Source of the DNA: Paenibacillus phyllosphaerae
GTDB lineage: Bacteria; Bacillota; Bacilli; Paenibacillales; Paenibacillaceae
DNA: 64,000 bases
Assembly (NCBI RefSeq): GCF_014192105.1
Contig: NZ_JACHXK010000001.1
Span: 434,001-498,000, forward strand
Direction: 5' to 3'
This document shows positions 9,477 to 17,946 of this stretch, in pieces. The position numbers and the translations under genes were made by a program. Each line of letters starts with the position of its first letter. The first letter of the stretch is position 1. The notes beneath the pieces are model-generated. The model ran no database searches and had not been told where the DNA came from. It worked only from the letters and a program-made list of their open reading frames with translations.

Positions 9477-10433
9477 CTATAGCTTCGTCCGATAGACCGC
9501 CTTGTTCTCGAGGCCTCGAATAATCGGCGTCCAAGGTTCCGTCTCCTGCGTCGTATCGAGCGCATCCTCGACCATCTGCAGCTTCGCATCCAGTGAGTCG
9601 ATATGGTGCAGCGCAACGGCCTCGGCCATCTGCGGCTGGACGGGGCTGCCCCACTCGCCCAAATTATGATGGGAGAGCACGAGATGCTGCAGAGCCAGCA
9701 CGACCTCCGAGTCGAGCTGAATCTCGCTCCGAATCGCGGCTTCGACAATCCATCCGGACGCGAGCGCGATATGGCCGATCAGCTTGCCTTGATTGCTGTA
9801 ATCGGAGACGATGCCCAGCTGCGCCGTCATCTCCTCGGGCTTGGCGATATCGTGTAGAATAATGCCCGCTTTGATCAGATCCGGATTGAGGAACGGGCGC
9901 TGCTTGCACACGAACTCCCCCAGCTCCAGCATACGGACGATATGGTAGGCGAGTCCCGCGTAATACGCATGGTGGTGCGTCTTGGCAGCCGGATAATGCA
10001 TGAGCTCGTCGGCCACTTTGGCAACGCAAAAGTCGACGATGGTCCGCACTTCGGCGTTCTCGATACTTGCCGCAACCTGCTTGATGGTGTAGACGAGATC
10101 GATCGGCCGGATCGGCGCGGAACGGATAAAGTCGGTTATCGTTACGCCGTCATCGTCTTTGGCTTTGCGCATGCGTTGAATCTTCGCCTGAAGTTTGTCG
10201 CGATAGGTCTGCACGAGACCTTGCACCTTGACCAGCCCCATCGGGAAGAAGGTTTCCTTGTCGGCGGCGGAGACGTCCCACAGCTTCGCCGTGATTTGGC
10301 CGCTCGCATCGCACAGCACGATGTCCAGATAATCCTTCGGAGGCGTCGCATTCGTCTGCTTCACCTCGCACTCCTTCAATAAATAAAACCCGACAAATTC
10401 ATCTTGGGCTTGCATCTGCTTAATCAGCGTCAT
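9477..10433 (-). CDS. yhaM: YhaM-family 3'-5' exoribonuclease
   Basis: A 318-residue protein of the YhaM/CBF1 family of exoribonucleases. The N-terminal 110 residues form an OB-fold nucleic-acid-binding domain (LDIVLCDASGQITAKLWD, VKVQGLVQTYRDKLQAKI). Residues 155-300 are an HD hydrolase domain with HHHAYYAGLAYH, the HD pair in AGIILHDIAKPEE and LSHHNLGEWG. Length is normal for the family (about 314). The ATG at 10433 follows AGGAGGACCC. Single gene with a terminator shared with yhbH. Confidence 0.93.
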   Translation of the reverse strand: MTLIKQMQAQDEFVGFYLLKECEVKQTNATPPKDYLDIVLCDASGQITAKLWDVSAADKETFFPMGLVKVQGLVQTYRDKLQAKIQRMRKAKDDDGVTITDFIRSAPIRPIDLVYTIKQVAASIENAEVRTIVDFCVAKVADELMHYPAAKTHHHAYYAGLAYHIVRMLELGEFVCKQRPFLNPDLIKAGIILHDIAKPEEMTAQLGIVSDYSNQGKLIGHIALASGWIVEAAIRSEIQLDSEVVLALQHLVLSHHNLGEWGSPVQPQMAEAVALHHIDSLDAKLQMVEDALDTTQETEPWTPIIRGLENKAVYRTKL

Positions 10434-10615
10434 CTAGGGTCCTCCTGAGCTATACGTAGGTTCATTATACAATGAAAAATCGGCCGTTAACGCATCATTT
10501 TCAAAAATATACGCGAAAGTGCGCAAGTGATCGTTCAGCCCAAGTTGCGTCACGGAAGCAGAACGCCTATCATGTAGGGGTATATACATAGCCGTTTATG
10601 AGGAGGACGAAACCG

Positions 10616-11848
10616 ATGCTCGATTTTCAGACCAAACTAAGCAATTATGCCGACATCATACTCAAGATTGGTGTTCATCTCCAGCCAGGCCAGACGCTGA
10701 TCGTGAACGCGAATATTGATACGGCGGATCTGACCCGCCTTGTGGTGAAGAAAGCTTACGAGCTGGGAGCCGCACAAGTGAAAGTATTCTGGGCCGACGA
10801 TGTCGTTGCCCGTTACAAATATGATCTTGCTCCGGATGAAGCTTTCTTGGAGGAGCCGACATGGTCGGCCGCCGAGAAGATCGCGCTTGTCGAGAAAGGC
10901 GCCGCTTCCGTCACGATCAGCTCGTCGGATCCGGACCTGCTGCGCGGCGTAGCCAAAGACCGCATCGTCAATTCCGAGAAAGCTTCCCGCAAGGCGTTGA
11001 CGAAGTACCGCGAATACGTCCAGGCGTTCAAGTTCAGCTGGTGCCTTGCGACGGCGCCGTCGCAAGGCTGGGCGGCCAAAGTATTCCCGGATGCGCCGCA
11101 GGAAGAGCAAGTCGATCTGCTGTGGGATGCCATCTTCCGCATGGTGCGCGCCGATCAGCCCGATCCGATCGCCGCTTGGGAGAAGCACCTGGGCGAGTTG
11201 AAGCGCAGAGCGGAATTCCTCAATAACAAAGCGTACAAGAAGCTGCACTACAAATCCGAAGGCACCGACCTGACGATTGAACTGCCGGATAAGCATGTAT
11301 GGCTCGGCGGACGCAAGACGAACGATCAAGGCATCGCCTTCGTGCCGAACATTCCGACCGAGGAAGTGTACACCGCTCCGCTCGCAACCGGCGTGAGTGG
11401 CACGGTCCGCAGCAAGAAGCCGCTCAGCTATGGCGGCAACATCATCGACAACTTCTCGTTCACGTTCGATAAGGGCCGGATCGTCGGCTGGACCGCCGAG
11501 CAAGGCGCGGAGACGCTGCAAGGCCTCGTCGAGATGGACGAAGGCTCCCACTACTTAGGGGAAGTCGCGCTCGTGCCGTTCGACTCGCCGATCTCGAATA
11601 CGAACCTGCTGTTCTACAAAACGATATTCGACGAGAACGCCTCCTGCCACTTGGCGATCGGCAGCGCGTATGCCGCATGCATCGAAGGCGGCAGCAAGAT
11701 GACGCGCGAAGAACTGTCTGCCCGAGGCATCAACAGCTCGCTCGCGCATACCGATTTCATGGTCGGCTCGAAAGATCTATCGATAACCGGCATTACGGCT
11801 GACGGCAAGGAAGAAGCCGTATTCGTCGACGGCAACTGGGCGATTTAA
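10616..11848 (+). CDS. M29-family aminopeptidase (AmpS/PepS-like)
   Basis: A 410-residue cytosolic metallo-aminopeptidase of family M29, normal length for AmpS/PepS. Family features include the N-terminal NYADIILKIGVHLQPGQTLIVNA stretch, the central IPTEEVYTAPLATGVSGTV block carrying a metal-ligand glutamate, and a C-terminal HTDFMVGSKDLSITG segment. It releases N-terminal amino acids from peptides. The ATG at 10616 follows GAGGAGGACG. It is convergent with a second peptidase across a shared long hairpin. Confidence 0.92.
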   Translation: MLDFQTKLSNYADIILKIGVHLQPGQTLIVNANIDTADLTRLVVKKAYELGAAQVKVFWADDVVARYKYDLAPDEAFLEEPTWSAAEKIALVEKGAASVTISSSDPDLLRGVAKDRIVNSEKASRKALTKYREYVQAFKFSWCLATAPSQGWAAKVFPDAPQEEQVDLLWDAIFRMVRADQPDPIAAWEKHLGELKRRAEFLNNKAYKKLHYKSEGTDLTIELPDKHVWLGGRKTNDQGIAFVPNIPTEEVYTAPLATGVSGTVRSKKPLSYGGNIIDNFSFTFDKGRIVGWTAEQGAETLQGLVEMDEGSHYLGEVALVPFDSPISNTNLLFYKTIFDENASCHLAIGSAYAACIEGGSKMTREELSARGINSSLAHTDFMVGSKDLSITGITADGKEEAVFVDGNWAI

Positions 11849-11868
11849 TGAGATCGGCAAGATAAGCG

Positions 11869-11938
11869 AATACCCCTTGCAGGGAAGGATGAACCGCTGC
11901 TTCAGCGATTTGTCCTCAAACCCCTGCAAGGGGTATTT
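11869..11938. terminator. Bidirectional terminator between the two peptidase genes
   Basis: TACCCCTTGCAGGG (11871-11884) pairs with CCCTGCAAGGGGTA (11922-11935), with a 37-base loop that contains its own small GCTGCTTCAGC hairpin. Confidence 0.75.
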
Positions 11939-11967
11939 GTGTTTCTGTCTTTTTCAATGGCCGCAGG

Positions 11968-13077
11968 CTAACCGCCAAGCACGCGCAGCGTCTTCGGATA
12001 ACTCGTCAGCACCTCGGCCTTGCCGTCGCTGCGAATATAGACGTCATCCTCGATCCGCACCCCGCCGATCTCCGGCACGTAGATGCCAGGTTCGATCGTG
12101 AAGAGTAGTCCATTCCGGACGAGCTCTTGATTGTTGCCGTGCAAGGAAGGCGACTCGTGCACGTCCATGCCGAAGCCATGGCCGACGCGATGCGTGAAGT
12201 ACGACCCGTAGCCCGCTTCCACGATGACCTCGCGCGCGGCCGCATCAAGCGACGCCAGCGTCACGCCTGCCTCCGCCTGCGCGATTCCCGCCATGTTGGC
12301 AGCCAGTACCGTCTCGTAGATCCGCTCCTGCTCCTTGGTCGCTTCGCCGATCACGAATGTGCGCGTAATATCCGAGCAATAACCGTCCGCCTGAACGCCG
12401 ATATCGATCAGCAAGTAGTCGCCATGCGTAAGTTTCGCCGCACCTGGCTTTCCGTGGGGCAGCGCCGATCGAGTCCCGGTCAGGACGATCGATTCGAACG
12501 CCGGACGGTCCGCGCCCAGCTTGCGCATCTGATACTCCAGCTCCGCCGTCAGATCGATCTCGCTCATGCCGACCTTGGCATGGACGGCGGCATAATCGAC
12601 GACCCGTTCAATAATATCGATCGCATGACGAACCTTCACGATCTCCTCGTCGCTCTTGTATAAACGCAAGCCCAGAATCGCCGTCTCGAGATCCTCGAAA
12701 TCCGTATTCGGCAGCAGAAGCCCCAGTGTCTCCCCTTGGATCATGCTGAGCGCGTGTTTCTCCACGCCGAAAGTACCCAGCGATGCCGACAGGCGGCCGC
12801 CAAGGATCGCATAAGCGTCCTGCGTATCCGAGATCGGGACGATCTCCCCCTCGAAGCCGGCCTCTACGGCTGCATCCTGATCGAGCAACGGCACGAACAA
12901 GACCGCTTCCTTGCTGTCCGCATTCAGCAGCAGTCCCATGAAGCGTTCATGCGGGTTACACATAAACCCGGTCAAATACGCGACATTCGTGGGCGACGTG
13001 ATCAGCCCTGCCCCGATTCCCTGCTCCGTGAACGCGGTCAGCAGCTGTTCTCTGCGCGTGCGATAGATTGTGCTCAT
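11968..13077 (-). CDS. M24-family Xaa-Pro aminopeptidase (YpdF-like)
   Basis: A 369-residue creatinase/prolidase-like peptidase. The N-terminal third is the creatinase N domain; residues 140-360 form the pita-bread catalytic domain with all five metal ligands visible: two aspartates in LLIDIGVQADGYCSDITR, histidine in HRVGHGFG, and glutamates in TIEPGIY and GGVRIEDDV. The HESPS motif after the histidine is typical of Xaa-Pro peptidases. The start at 13077 follows GGGAGGACAATAT; an in-frame ATG at 13092 overlaps that site. Likely cleaves short proline-containing peptides in the cytosol. Confidence 0.93.
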   Translation of the reverse strand: MSTIYRTRREQLLTAFTEQGIGAGLITSPTNVAYLTGFMCNPHERFMGLLLNADSKEAVLFVPLLDQDAAVEAGFEGEIVPISDTQDAYAILGGRLSASLGTFGVEKHALSMIQGETLGLLLPNTDFEDLETAILGLRLYKSDEEIVKVRHAIDIIERVVDYAAVHAKVGMSEIDLTAELEYQMRKLGADRPAFESIVLTGTRSALPHGKPGAAKLTHGDYLLIDIGVQADGYCSDITRTFVIGEATKEQERIYETVLAANMAGIAQAEAGVTLASLDAAAREVIVEAGYGSYFTHRVGHGFGMDVHESPSLHGNNQELVRNGLLFTIEPGIYVPEIGGVRIEDDVYIRSDGKAEVLTSYPKTLRVLGG

Positions 13078-13202
13078 ATATTGTCCTCCCATGTGACGAT
13101 AGGTTAATGATGGCGCTTGGCCGATATGCTCCTATTATAGCTCATCCGGAGCGACCGCTACAGCAAGCGCCCGGGAAGGGCTTGAATGGAAAAAAAACAG
13201 CT

Positions 13203-13248
13203 TTGTACCTTGTCGAATTTTCCTATATCATATAGAGAGCGCTTCCAT
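13203..13248 (+). promoter_or_regulatory. Promoter with cre-like site upstream of the YesN/YesM operon
   Basis: TTGTAC (13203-13208), 17 bases, TATCAT (13226-13231). Directly after it, TAGAGAGCGCTTCCAT (13233-13248) matches the CcpA cre consensus at 14 of 16 positions, placed where it would block transcription start. Catabolite repression of the sugar locus is inferred from this site. The leader to the first gene would be about 215 bases. Confidence 0.5.
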
Positions 13249-13277
13249 ACTTTTGGCATAGCGATTATCCAACCACA

Positions 13278-13422
13278 TATGTCACATTACCTATCGCGTT
13301 ATTTGCAAAATACGAGCTTTTAGTCCAGTATTTGCAACAATTGCGTGTCTTTTGTCATGTTCATCGGCTGGTTCATCTTTTATAATAAGCATAATTATGT
13401 CATATTACTTGACGCATTATTG
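13278..13422 (+). repeat. Pair of 27-bp direct repeats, candidate regulator binding sites
   Basis: TATGTCACATTACC... (13278-13304) and TATGTCATATTACT... (13396-13422) match at about 21 of 27 positions and are 118 bases apart. Between them lies a possible TATAAT (13381-13386). AraC-type regulators often bind such paired direct repeats, so these could be sites for the product of the next gene. Confidence 0.5.
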
Positions 13423-13451
13423 AAGGCTTGAAGCAAGAGAGGGGACACCGA

Positions 13452-15068
13452 ATGTATAAGGTCATTCTGGTCGATGACGAGGCCGTCGTGCGCGATGGTT
13501 TGAAAAATACGATTCAATGGCAGGAGCACGGCTTCGAATTGATCGGAGACTACGCCAATGGACGTGAAGCGCTCGAAGCGGTCGAGCTGCACAAGCCCGA
13601 CCTGATCATTTCGGATATTAGCATGCCCTTCATGGACGGGCTCGAGCTGACGGCCGCCGTAGGCGCCAGCTATCCCTATATCAAAATCATCATTCTGACC
13701 GGGTTCGACGAATTCGATTATGCCCAACAGGCGATCCGGCTCAAAGTATCCGACTTCATCGTGAAGCCGATTACCGCCGCTGAGATCCGCCAACTGCTGA
13801 ATAAGGTCCGGGCGGAGATGGATGAAGAATCCAAGCGGCGCGAAGACTTGAGCCGGCTGCAAAGCCAGTTGAAGCAAAGCTTGCCGCTGCTGAAGGAGCG
13901 GTTCTTGGAGCGTCTGGTCATTAACGGGCTCGGGAAATCCGAAGTTGCCGAGCGCTTCGCCTATTTCGGCCTGCCGCCGCTTACGCCGATGATCGTCGCG
14001 TTGGTCATCGACATCGATGATTTCGGCGAGCGGGAAACGTTCGATTTTGACGCGTTCGATGAAGAGATGTTAAGATTCGCCGCCTATGATATCGTCAGCG
14101 AAGTGTGCATGAATGAAGACGTGCTCGTCTTCCGTACCCGGGAAGAACGGATGGTGGCCCTCGTCCACAGGATTCCGGAGGAAAGCGCCCTCTATGAGAA
14201 AGCGTTCCGCGTGGCCGAACAGATCCGCCATGAGATCGAGCGCTATCTGAAGTTCACGATTACGATCGGCATCGGACGGGCCAGTATGTCGGTGGAGCGT
14301 CTGCCCCATTCCTACAAGAGCGCGTTGTCGGCGCTCGACTATCGGTTTCTGCTCGGCAAGAACCGGGTGCTGAGCATTCTTGATCTGGAAGGCAAGCCCT
14401 CCACCCTGCCGCCGATCGCAAGCGACTGGGACCGGAAGCTCGCTTCAGCGGTGAAGACCGGCTCCGTCTCGGAAGCGCAGCGCCTCATCGAGCTGATGGT
14501 CGCGGAACTCAAGGCGGCCATGGTGCCGATCGAGTCTTGCGTGCTGCATATGCAGAGAATCGTGCTGACGCTCATCAACACGATTCAAGATCTATCGGCG
14601 CATGAACAGAGCGTACCGTTCGACCCGCAGCTGATGTTAACCGACGTCTACCGCTTCAAGACCGTCGACGAGATCGAACAGTGGCTGAAGCAGGCCGTGC
14701 AGACCGTGATGAACGTCATCGAGGGCAGCAGGAGCCATTTCACGGGCATGCAGATTCGCCGCGCGATCGAATACATTGAGACCAACTATGCGAATGAAAA
14801 AATGTCGCTGCAGGAACTATGTCGGCATGTGCTGATGAGCACCAGCTACTTTAGCCTTGTATTCAAGCAGCATACGGGCGAGACGTTCGTCGAATTCCTT
14901 ACCCGCGTCCGCGTCGAGAAAGCGAAGGAGCTGCTCGCGCACACATCGCTCAAGTTCTATGAGATTGCCGATAAGGTCGGCTACGGCGATCCGAATTATT
15001 TTAGCATCCTGTTCAAAAAGCATGCCGGCATGACGCCGCGGGAATTCCGTGAACGGAGCGCAGGCTGA
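13452..15068 (+). CDS. YesN-type response regulator with AraC DNA-binding domain
   Basis: A 538-residue response regulator. Residues 1-125 are the receiver domain with the acidic pair LVDDE and the phospho-acceptor aspartate at about residue 55 (LIISDISMP). The central 300 residues are a YesN-type linker with a GGDEF-like degenerate region. The last 100 residues form two AraC helix-turn-helix units (MSLQELCRHVLMSTSYFS and FYEIADKVGYGDPNYFS). The ATG at 13452 follows GAGAGGGGAC. It overlaps the kinase gene by one base. The pair controls carbohydrate genes in Paenibacillus and Bacillus; here the ABC transporter genes directly downstream are the likely targets. Confidence 0.92.
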   Translation: MYKVILVDDEAVVRDGLKNTIQWQEHGFELIGDYANGREALEAVELHKPDLIISDISMPFMDGLELTAAVGASYPYIKIIILTGFDEFDYAQQAIRLKVSDFIVKPITAAEIRQLLNKVRAEMDEESKRREDLSRLQSQLKQSLPLLKERFLERLVINGLGKSEVAERFAYFGLPPLTPMIVALVIDIDDFGERETFDFDAFDEEMLRFAAYDIVSEVCMNEDVLVFRTREERMVALVHRIPEESALYEKAFRVAEQIRHEIERYLKFTITIGIGRASMSVERLPHSYKSALSALDYRFLLGKNRVLSILDLEGKPSTLPPIASDWDRKLASAVKTGSVSEAQRLIELMVAELKAAMVPIESCVLHMQRIVLTLINTIQDLSAHEQSVPFDPQLMLTDVYRFKTVDEIEQWLKQAVQTVMNVIEGSRSHFTGMQIRRAIEYIETNYANEKMSLQELCRHVLMSTSYFSLVFKQHTGETFVEFLTRVRVEKAKELLAHTSLKFYEIADKVGYGDPNYFSILFKKHAGMTPREFRERSAG

Positions 15069-16882
15069 TGCTATTCGGCAACCGGAGGCCGCTGCTGCCT
15101 TTATTCCCGCTCAAGAGCATCCAGTCGAGCATCTCGTTCGCCTTCTCCTGCCTTATTCTCGTCACGATCGTCGTCACCAGCCTGATCAGCTACCGGCTGT
15201 CCGTCGATGCGGTCGAGCAGAACGCAACCGGCTATATCGAGGAAATCATTAAGCAGGTCAACAGCAATATCCAGTCGTATGTCGACAACATGGAGAACAT
15301 CTCGCTGCTCGCCATGACCAATAAGGACGTCAAATACTATATCTCGGACAATGACTTCATCAGTACGGAAGAGCGCCGCGTCTACGAGAAACGGATCTCG
15401 GACCTCTTCCAGGCCATTCTGTATACGAGGCAGGACATTGCCTCCATTATGGTGTTCGGCTACAACGACCGGTTCGTCTCTGACCGGCGAATTACGAGCC
15501 TGAACCCGAACGCCGATGTGCGGAACGCGCCATGGTACAAATCCGCGAAGGCCGCCGGCGGCCAGTCCGTCATCTCCGCGCCGCATGTGCAGAATATCAT
15601 TCAGAACGAATATCGTTGGGTCGTCTCGCTCAGCCGCGAACTGAGGAGCACGGACGGCATTTCGCCGGAAGGCATATTTCTCGTCGATCTGAATTTGAGC
15701 GTCATTAACGATATTTGCAGACAGATCAATCTCGGCAACAAAGGGTACGTATTCATCGTCGATCAGGAAGGGAATATCGTCTACCACCCGCAGCAGCAGC
15801 TCATCTACAGCGGACTGGCCAGCGAGAAGATCGACGAAGTGAACGCCGCCGCCAGCGGCGCTTCCTTCACGACCGGCGAAGGCGACGGCAAGCGGATCTA
15901 TTCCGTGCAAGGGACGAACTTCGGCTGGAAAATCGTCGGCGTCGCTTATGGGGACGAGCTGATCGCGAACAAAGATACGCTCAGCCGCTCGCTGTTCCTA
16001 TACGCCTTCTTCGGTCTGGCGATCGCCCTCTTGCTGTCCGTGCTGCTGTCCCATCAGCTGTCCCGCCCGATCAAGAACTTGCAGAAAGATATGAAGCTCG
16101 TCGAGAAAGGCAACTTCGACATCAAGACGGAGATCGGCCAGATGAACGAGATCGGCCAGCTCGGGCGCACGTTCAATATGATGGTCGGCCAGATCAAGAA
16201 CCTGATGGAAGAAGCGATCCTGACCCAGGAGCAGAAGCGCAAGAGCGAGCTTGCCTTGCTGCAGTCGCAGATTAATCCGCACTTTCTCTACAACACGCTC
16301 GATTCGATCATCTGGATGGCCGAGCAGAAGAAGCATGAAGAGGTCGTGCTGATGACCAGCGCCCTCGCCAAGCTGTTCCGCTCGAGTATCTCCAAGGAGA
16401 AGGAGCTCGTCCCGATCCGCGTGGAGATCGAGCATATCAAGAACTATTTGATCATCCAAAAGATGCGGTATAACAACCAGCTGGATTACCGCCTGGACAT
16501 CGCCCCTTCGATCATGATGTACCGGTCGCTGAAGATTCTGCTCCAACCTTTCGTCGAGAATGCGATCTATCACGGCATCCGCAACAAACCGGAGATGGGA
16601 TTAATTACGATTCGCGGTTACGAGGAAGAAGATCGGATCGTGTTCGAGGTGGAGGACGACGGTCTCGGCATGACCGAGGAGAAGCTGGAGATGCTGCTTG
16701 AGCCTGTAGGCGGCTCGGGGCTGTCCGATCCCCTGCAGTCCGGATCGGGTGGCAAAGGGATCGGCATCAGCAACGTCAATGAGCGCATCAAGCTGTTCTT
16801 CGGCGAACCCTACGGCATTCAGATTCGCAGCGAGCTGGAGGTCGGAACCTGTGTTACGATTATCATCCCTAAGCTCGATTGA
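15068..16882 (+). CDS. YesM-type sensor histidine kinase
   Basis: A 604-residue membrane kinase. A transmembrane helix near residues 25-45 and another near 305-325 flank a large extracellular Cache-type sensing domain. A HAMP domain follows, then the His_kinase family motif LQSQINPHFLYNTLDSI with the phospho-acceptor histidine at about residue 405. The ATPase part shows the N-box ILLQPFVENAIYHGI and glycine boxes DDGLGM and GKGIGISNV. It phosphorylates the regulator encoded just before it. A sugar-binding sensor protein is encoded right after it, which suggests the two act together at the membrane surface. Confidence 0.92.
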   Translation: MLFGNRRPLLPLFPLKSIQSSISFAFSCLILVTIVVTSLISYRLSVDAVEQNATGYIEEIIKQVNSNIQSYVDNMENISLLAMTNKDVKYYISDNDFISTEERRVYEKRISDLFQAILYTRQDIASIMVFGYNDRFVSDRRITSLNPNADVRNAPWYKSAKAAGGQSVISAPHVQNIIQNEYRWVVSLSRELRSTDGISPEGIFLVDLNLSVINDICRQINLGNKGYVFIVDQEGNIVYHPQQQLIYSGLASEKIDEVNAAASGASFTTGEGDGKRIYSVQGTNFGWKIVGVAYGDELIANKDTLSRSLFLYAFFGLAIALLLSVLLSHQLSRPIKNLQKDMKLVEKGNFDIKTEIGQMNEIGQLGRTFNMMVGQIKNLMEEAILTQEQKRKSELALLQSQINPHFLYNTLDSIIWMAEQKKHEEVVLMTSALAKLFRSSISKEKELVPIRVEIEHIKNYLIIQKMRYNNQLDYRLDIAPSIMMYRSLKILLQPFVENAIYHGIRNKPEMGLITIRGYEEEDRIVFEVEDDGLGMTEEKLEMLLEPVGGSGLSDPLQSGSGGKGIGISNVNERIKLFFGEPYGIQIRSELEVGTCVTIIIPKLD

Positions 16883-16899
16883 AAGGAATTCGGACCTCT

Positions 16900-17907
16900 A
16901 TGCGTAAATCGCGCTTAACCGTCGTGTTCACCGTCATGGTACTCGTTGTCTTTATCTATGCCTTCTTCTATGCCCGCTTCACGGGCGTCGCCGACTGGGC
17001 GCTGTCTTCCGGCGAAGCGGACAAGAACGTCATCGTCATCCTGAAGACGAGCAACGTGCGGTCGGACTTCTGGCAGGCGGTCAAGGGAGGCATCGAAGCC
17101 GCGGCCAAAGAGATGGTCGTTAACGCGGAGATTCAAGGACCGCTCGCCGAGACCGACGCGAACGCGCAGATCGGCTTGCTCGAGGCCGCCATCCTCCGTA
17201 AGCCGCATGCGATCGTCGTCGCGCCGATCAACGACTACCGGATGAAGGATGTGCTGGGCCGCGTCCGCGAGGCCGGCATCCAGCTCGTGTTGATCGACAA
17301 TCCGATCGAGATTGAATCCCCGCCCGTCGCGATCTCCAATGACCATCTGCGGGCCGGCCGGCTCGCCGGAGAGACGGCGATCAGCATGAACGGCGGCCAT
17401 CCGAAGGCCGCCATTATCAGCGACAATGTCGACGTGCTCGCTTCGGTCCAACGGAAGAAAGGGATCGAGGAAGCGCTGTTCGGCTATACGGACGGCATCT
17501 ACGGCACTTACTACAGCCTGGACTCCGAGGAACGCGCTTATCTGATCGCCAAGTCGCTGCTCAGCAGCGGCGAGACGCCCTTCAACACGTTCATTACGCT
17601 GACGGAATCGGCCACGCTTGGCACGGCCAAAGCGATCGAAGAAGAAGGCCAAGCCGGCAAGGTGAAGCTGATCGGATTCGAGAGCTCGATCGAGGAGATT
17701 CAATTGCTCGAAGCCGGCGTGCTGAACGCCACGCTCGTGCAGCGCCCTTTTAACATGGGCTATCTGGCGCTCAAGTCGGCGCTTAAGCTGGAATCCGGAC
17801 GTTCGGTCGAGCCCGATACGCATATCGAGTCGACTGTCGTGACGCGGCTCAACATGTATTCGCCCGAGAATCAGAAGCTGCTGTTCCCGTTCAACGAGAA
17901 TGAATAG
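16900..17907 (+). CDS. Membrane-anchored RbsB-like sugar-binding protein, probable sensor partner of the kinase
   Basis: A 335-residue periplasmic-binding-protein-like domain (Peripla_BP_4 type) with an uncleaved N-terminal membrane helix (residues 7-27) and no lipobox. Features of the fold: VIVILKTSNVRSDFW near the start, IVVAPINDYRM, VLIDNPIE, AISNDHLRAGRLAG and LIGFESSIEEI. It sits 17 bases behind the kinase gene, unlike transport-type binding proteins that sit with permeases. In Clostridia, XylFII binds sugar and works with a LytS/YesM kinase and YesN regulator; this gene order fits that scheme. The ATG has a rather long spacing from AAAGGA, and a TTG at 16879 is an alternative start. Confidence 0.8.
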   Translation: MRKSRLTVVFTVMVLVVFIYAFFYARFTGVADWALSSGEADKNVIVILKTSNVRSDFWQAVKGGIEAAAKEMVVNAEIQGPLAETDANAQIGLLEAAILRKPHAIVVAPINDYRMKDVLGRVREAGIQLVLIDNPIEIESPPVAISNDHLRAGRLAGETAISMNGGHPKAAIISDNVDVLASVQRKKGIEEALFGYTDGIYGTYYSLDSEERAYLIAKSLLSSGETPFNTFITLTESATLGTAKAIEEEGQAGKVKLIGFESSIEEIQLLEAGVLNATLVQRPFNMGYLALKSALKLESGRSVEPDTHIESTVVTRLNMYSPENQKLLFPFNENE

Positions 17908-17946
17908 AACCACAAACAAGACGTGAAAGGAGGCGAAATTCGAGCG

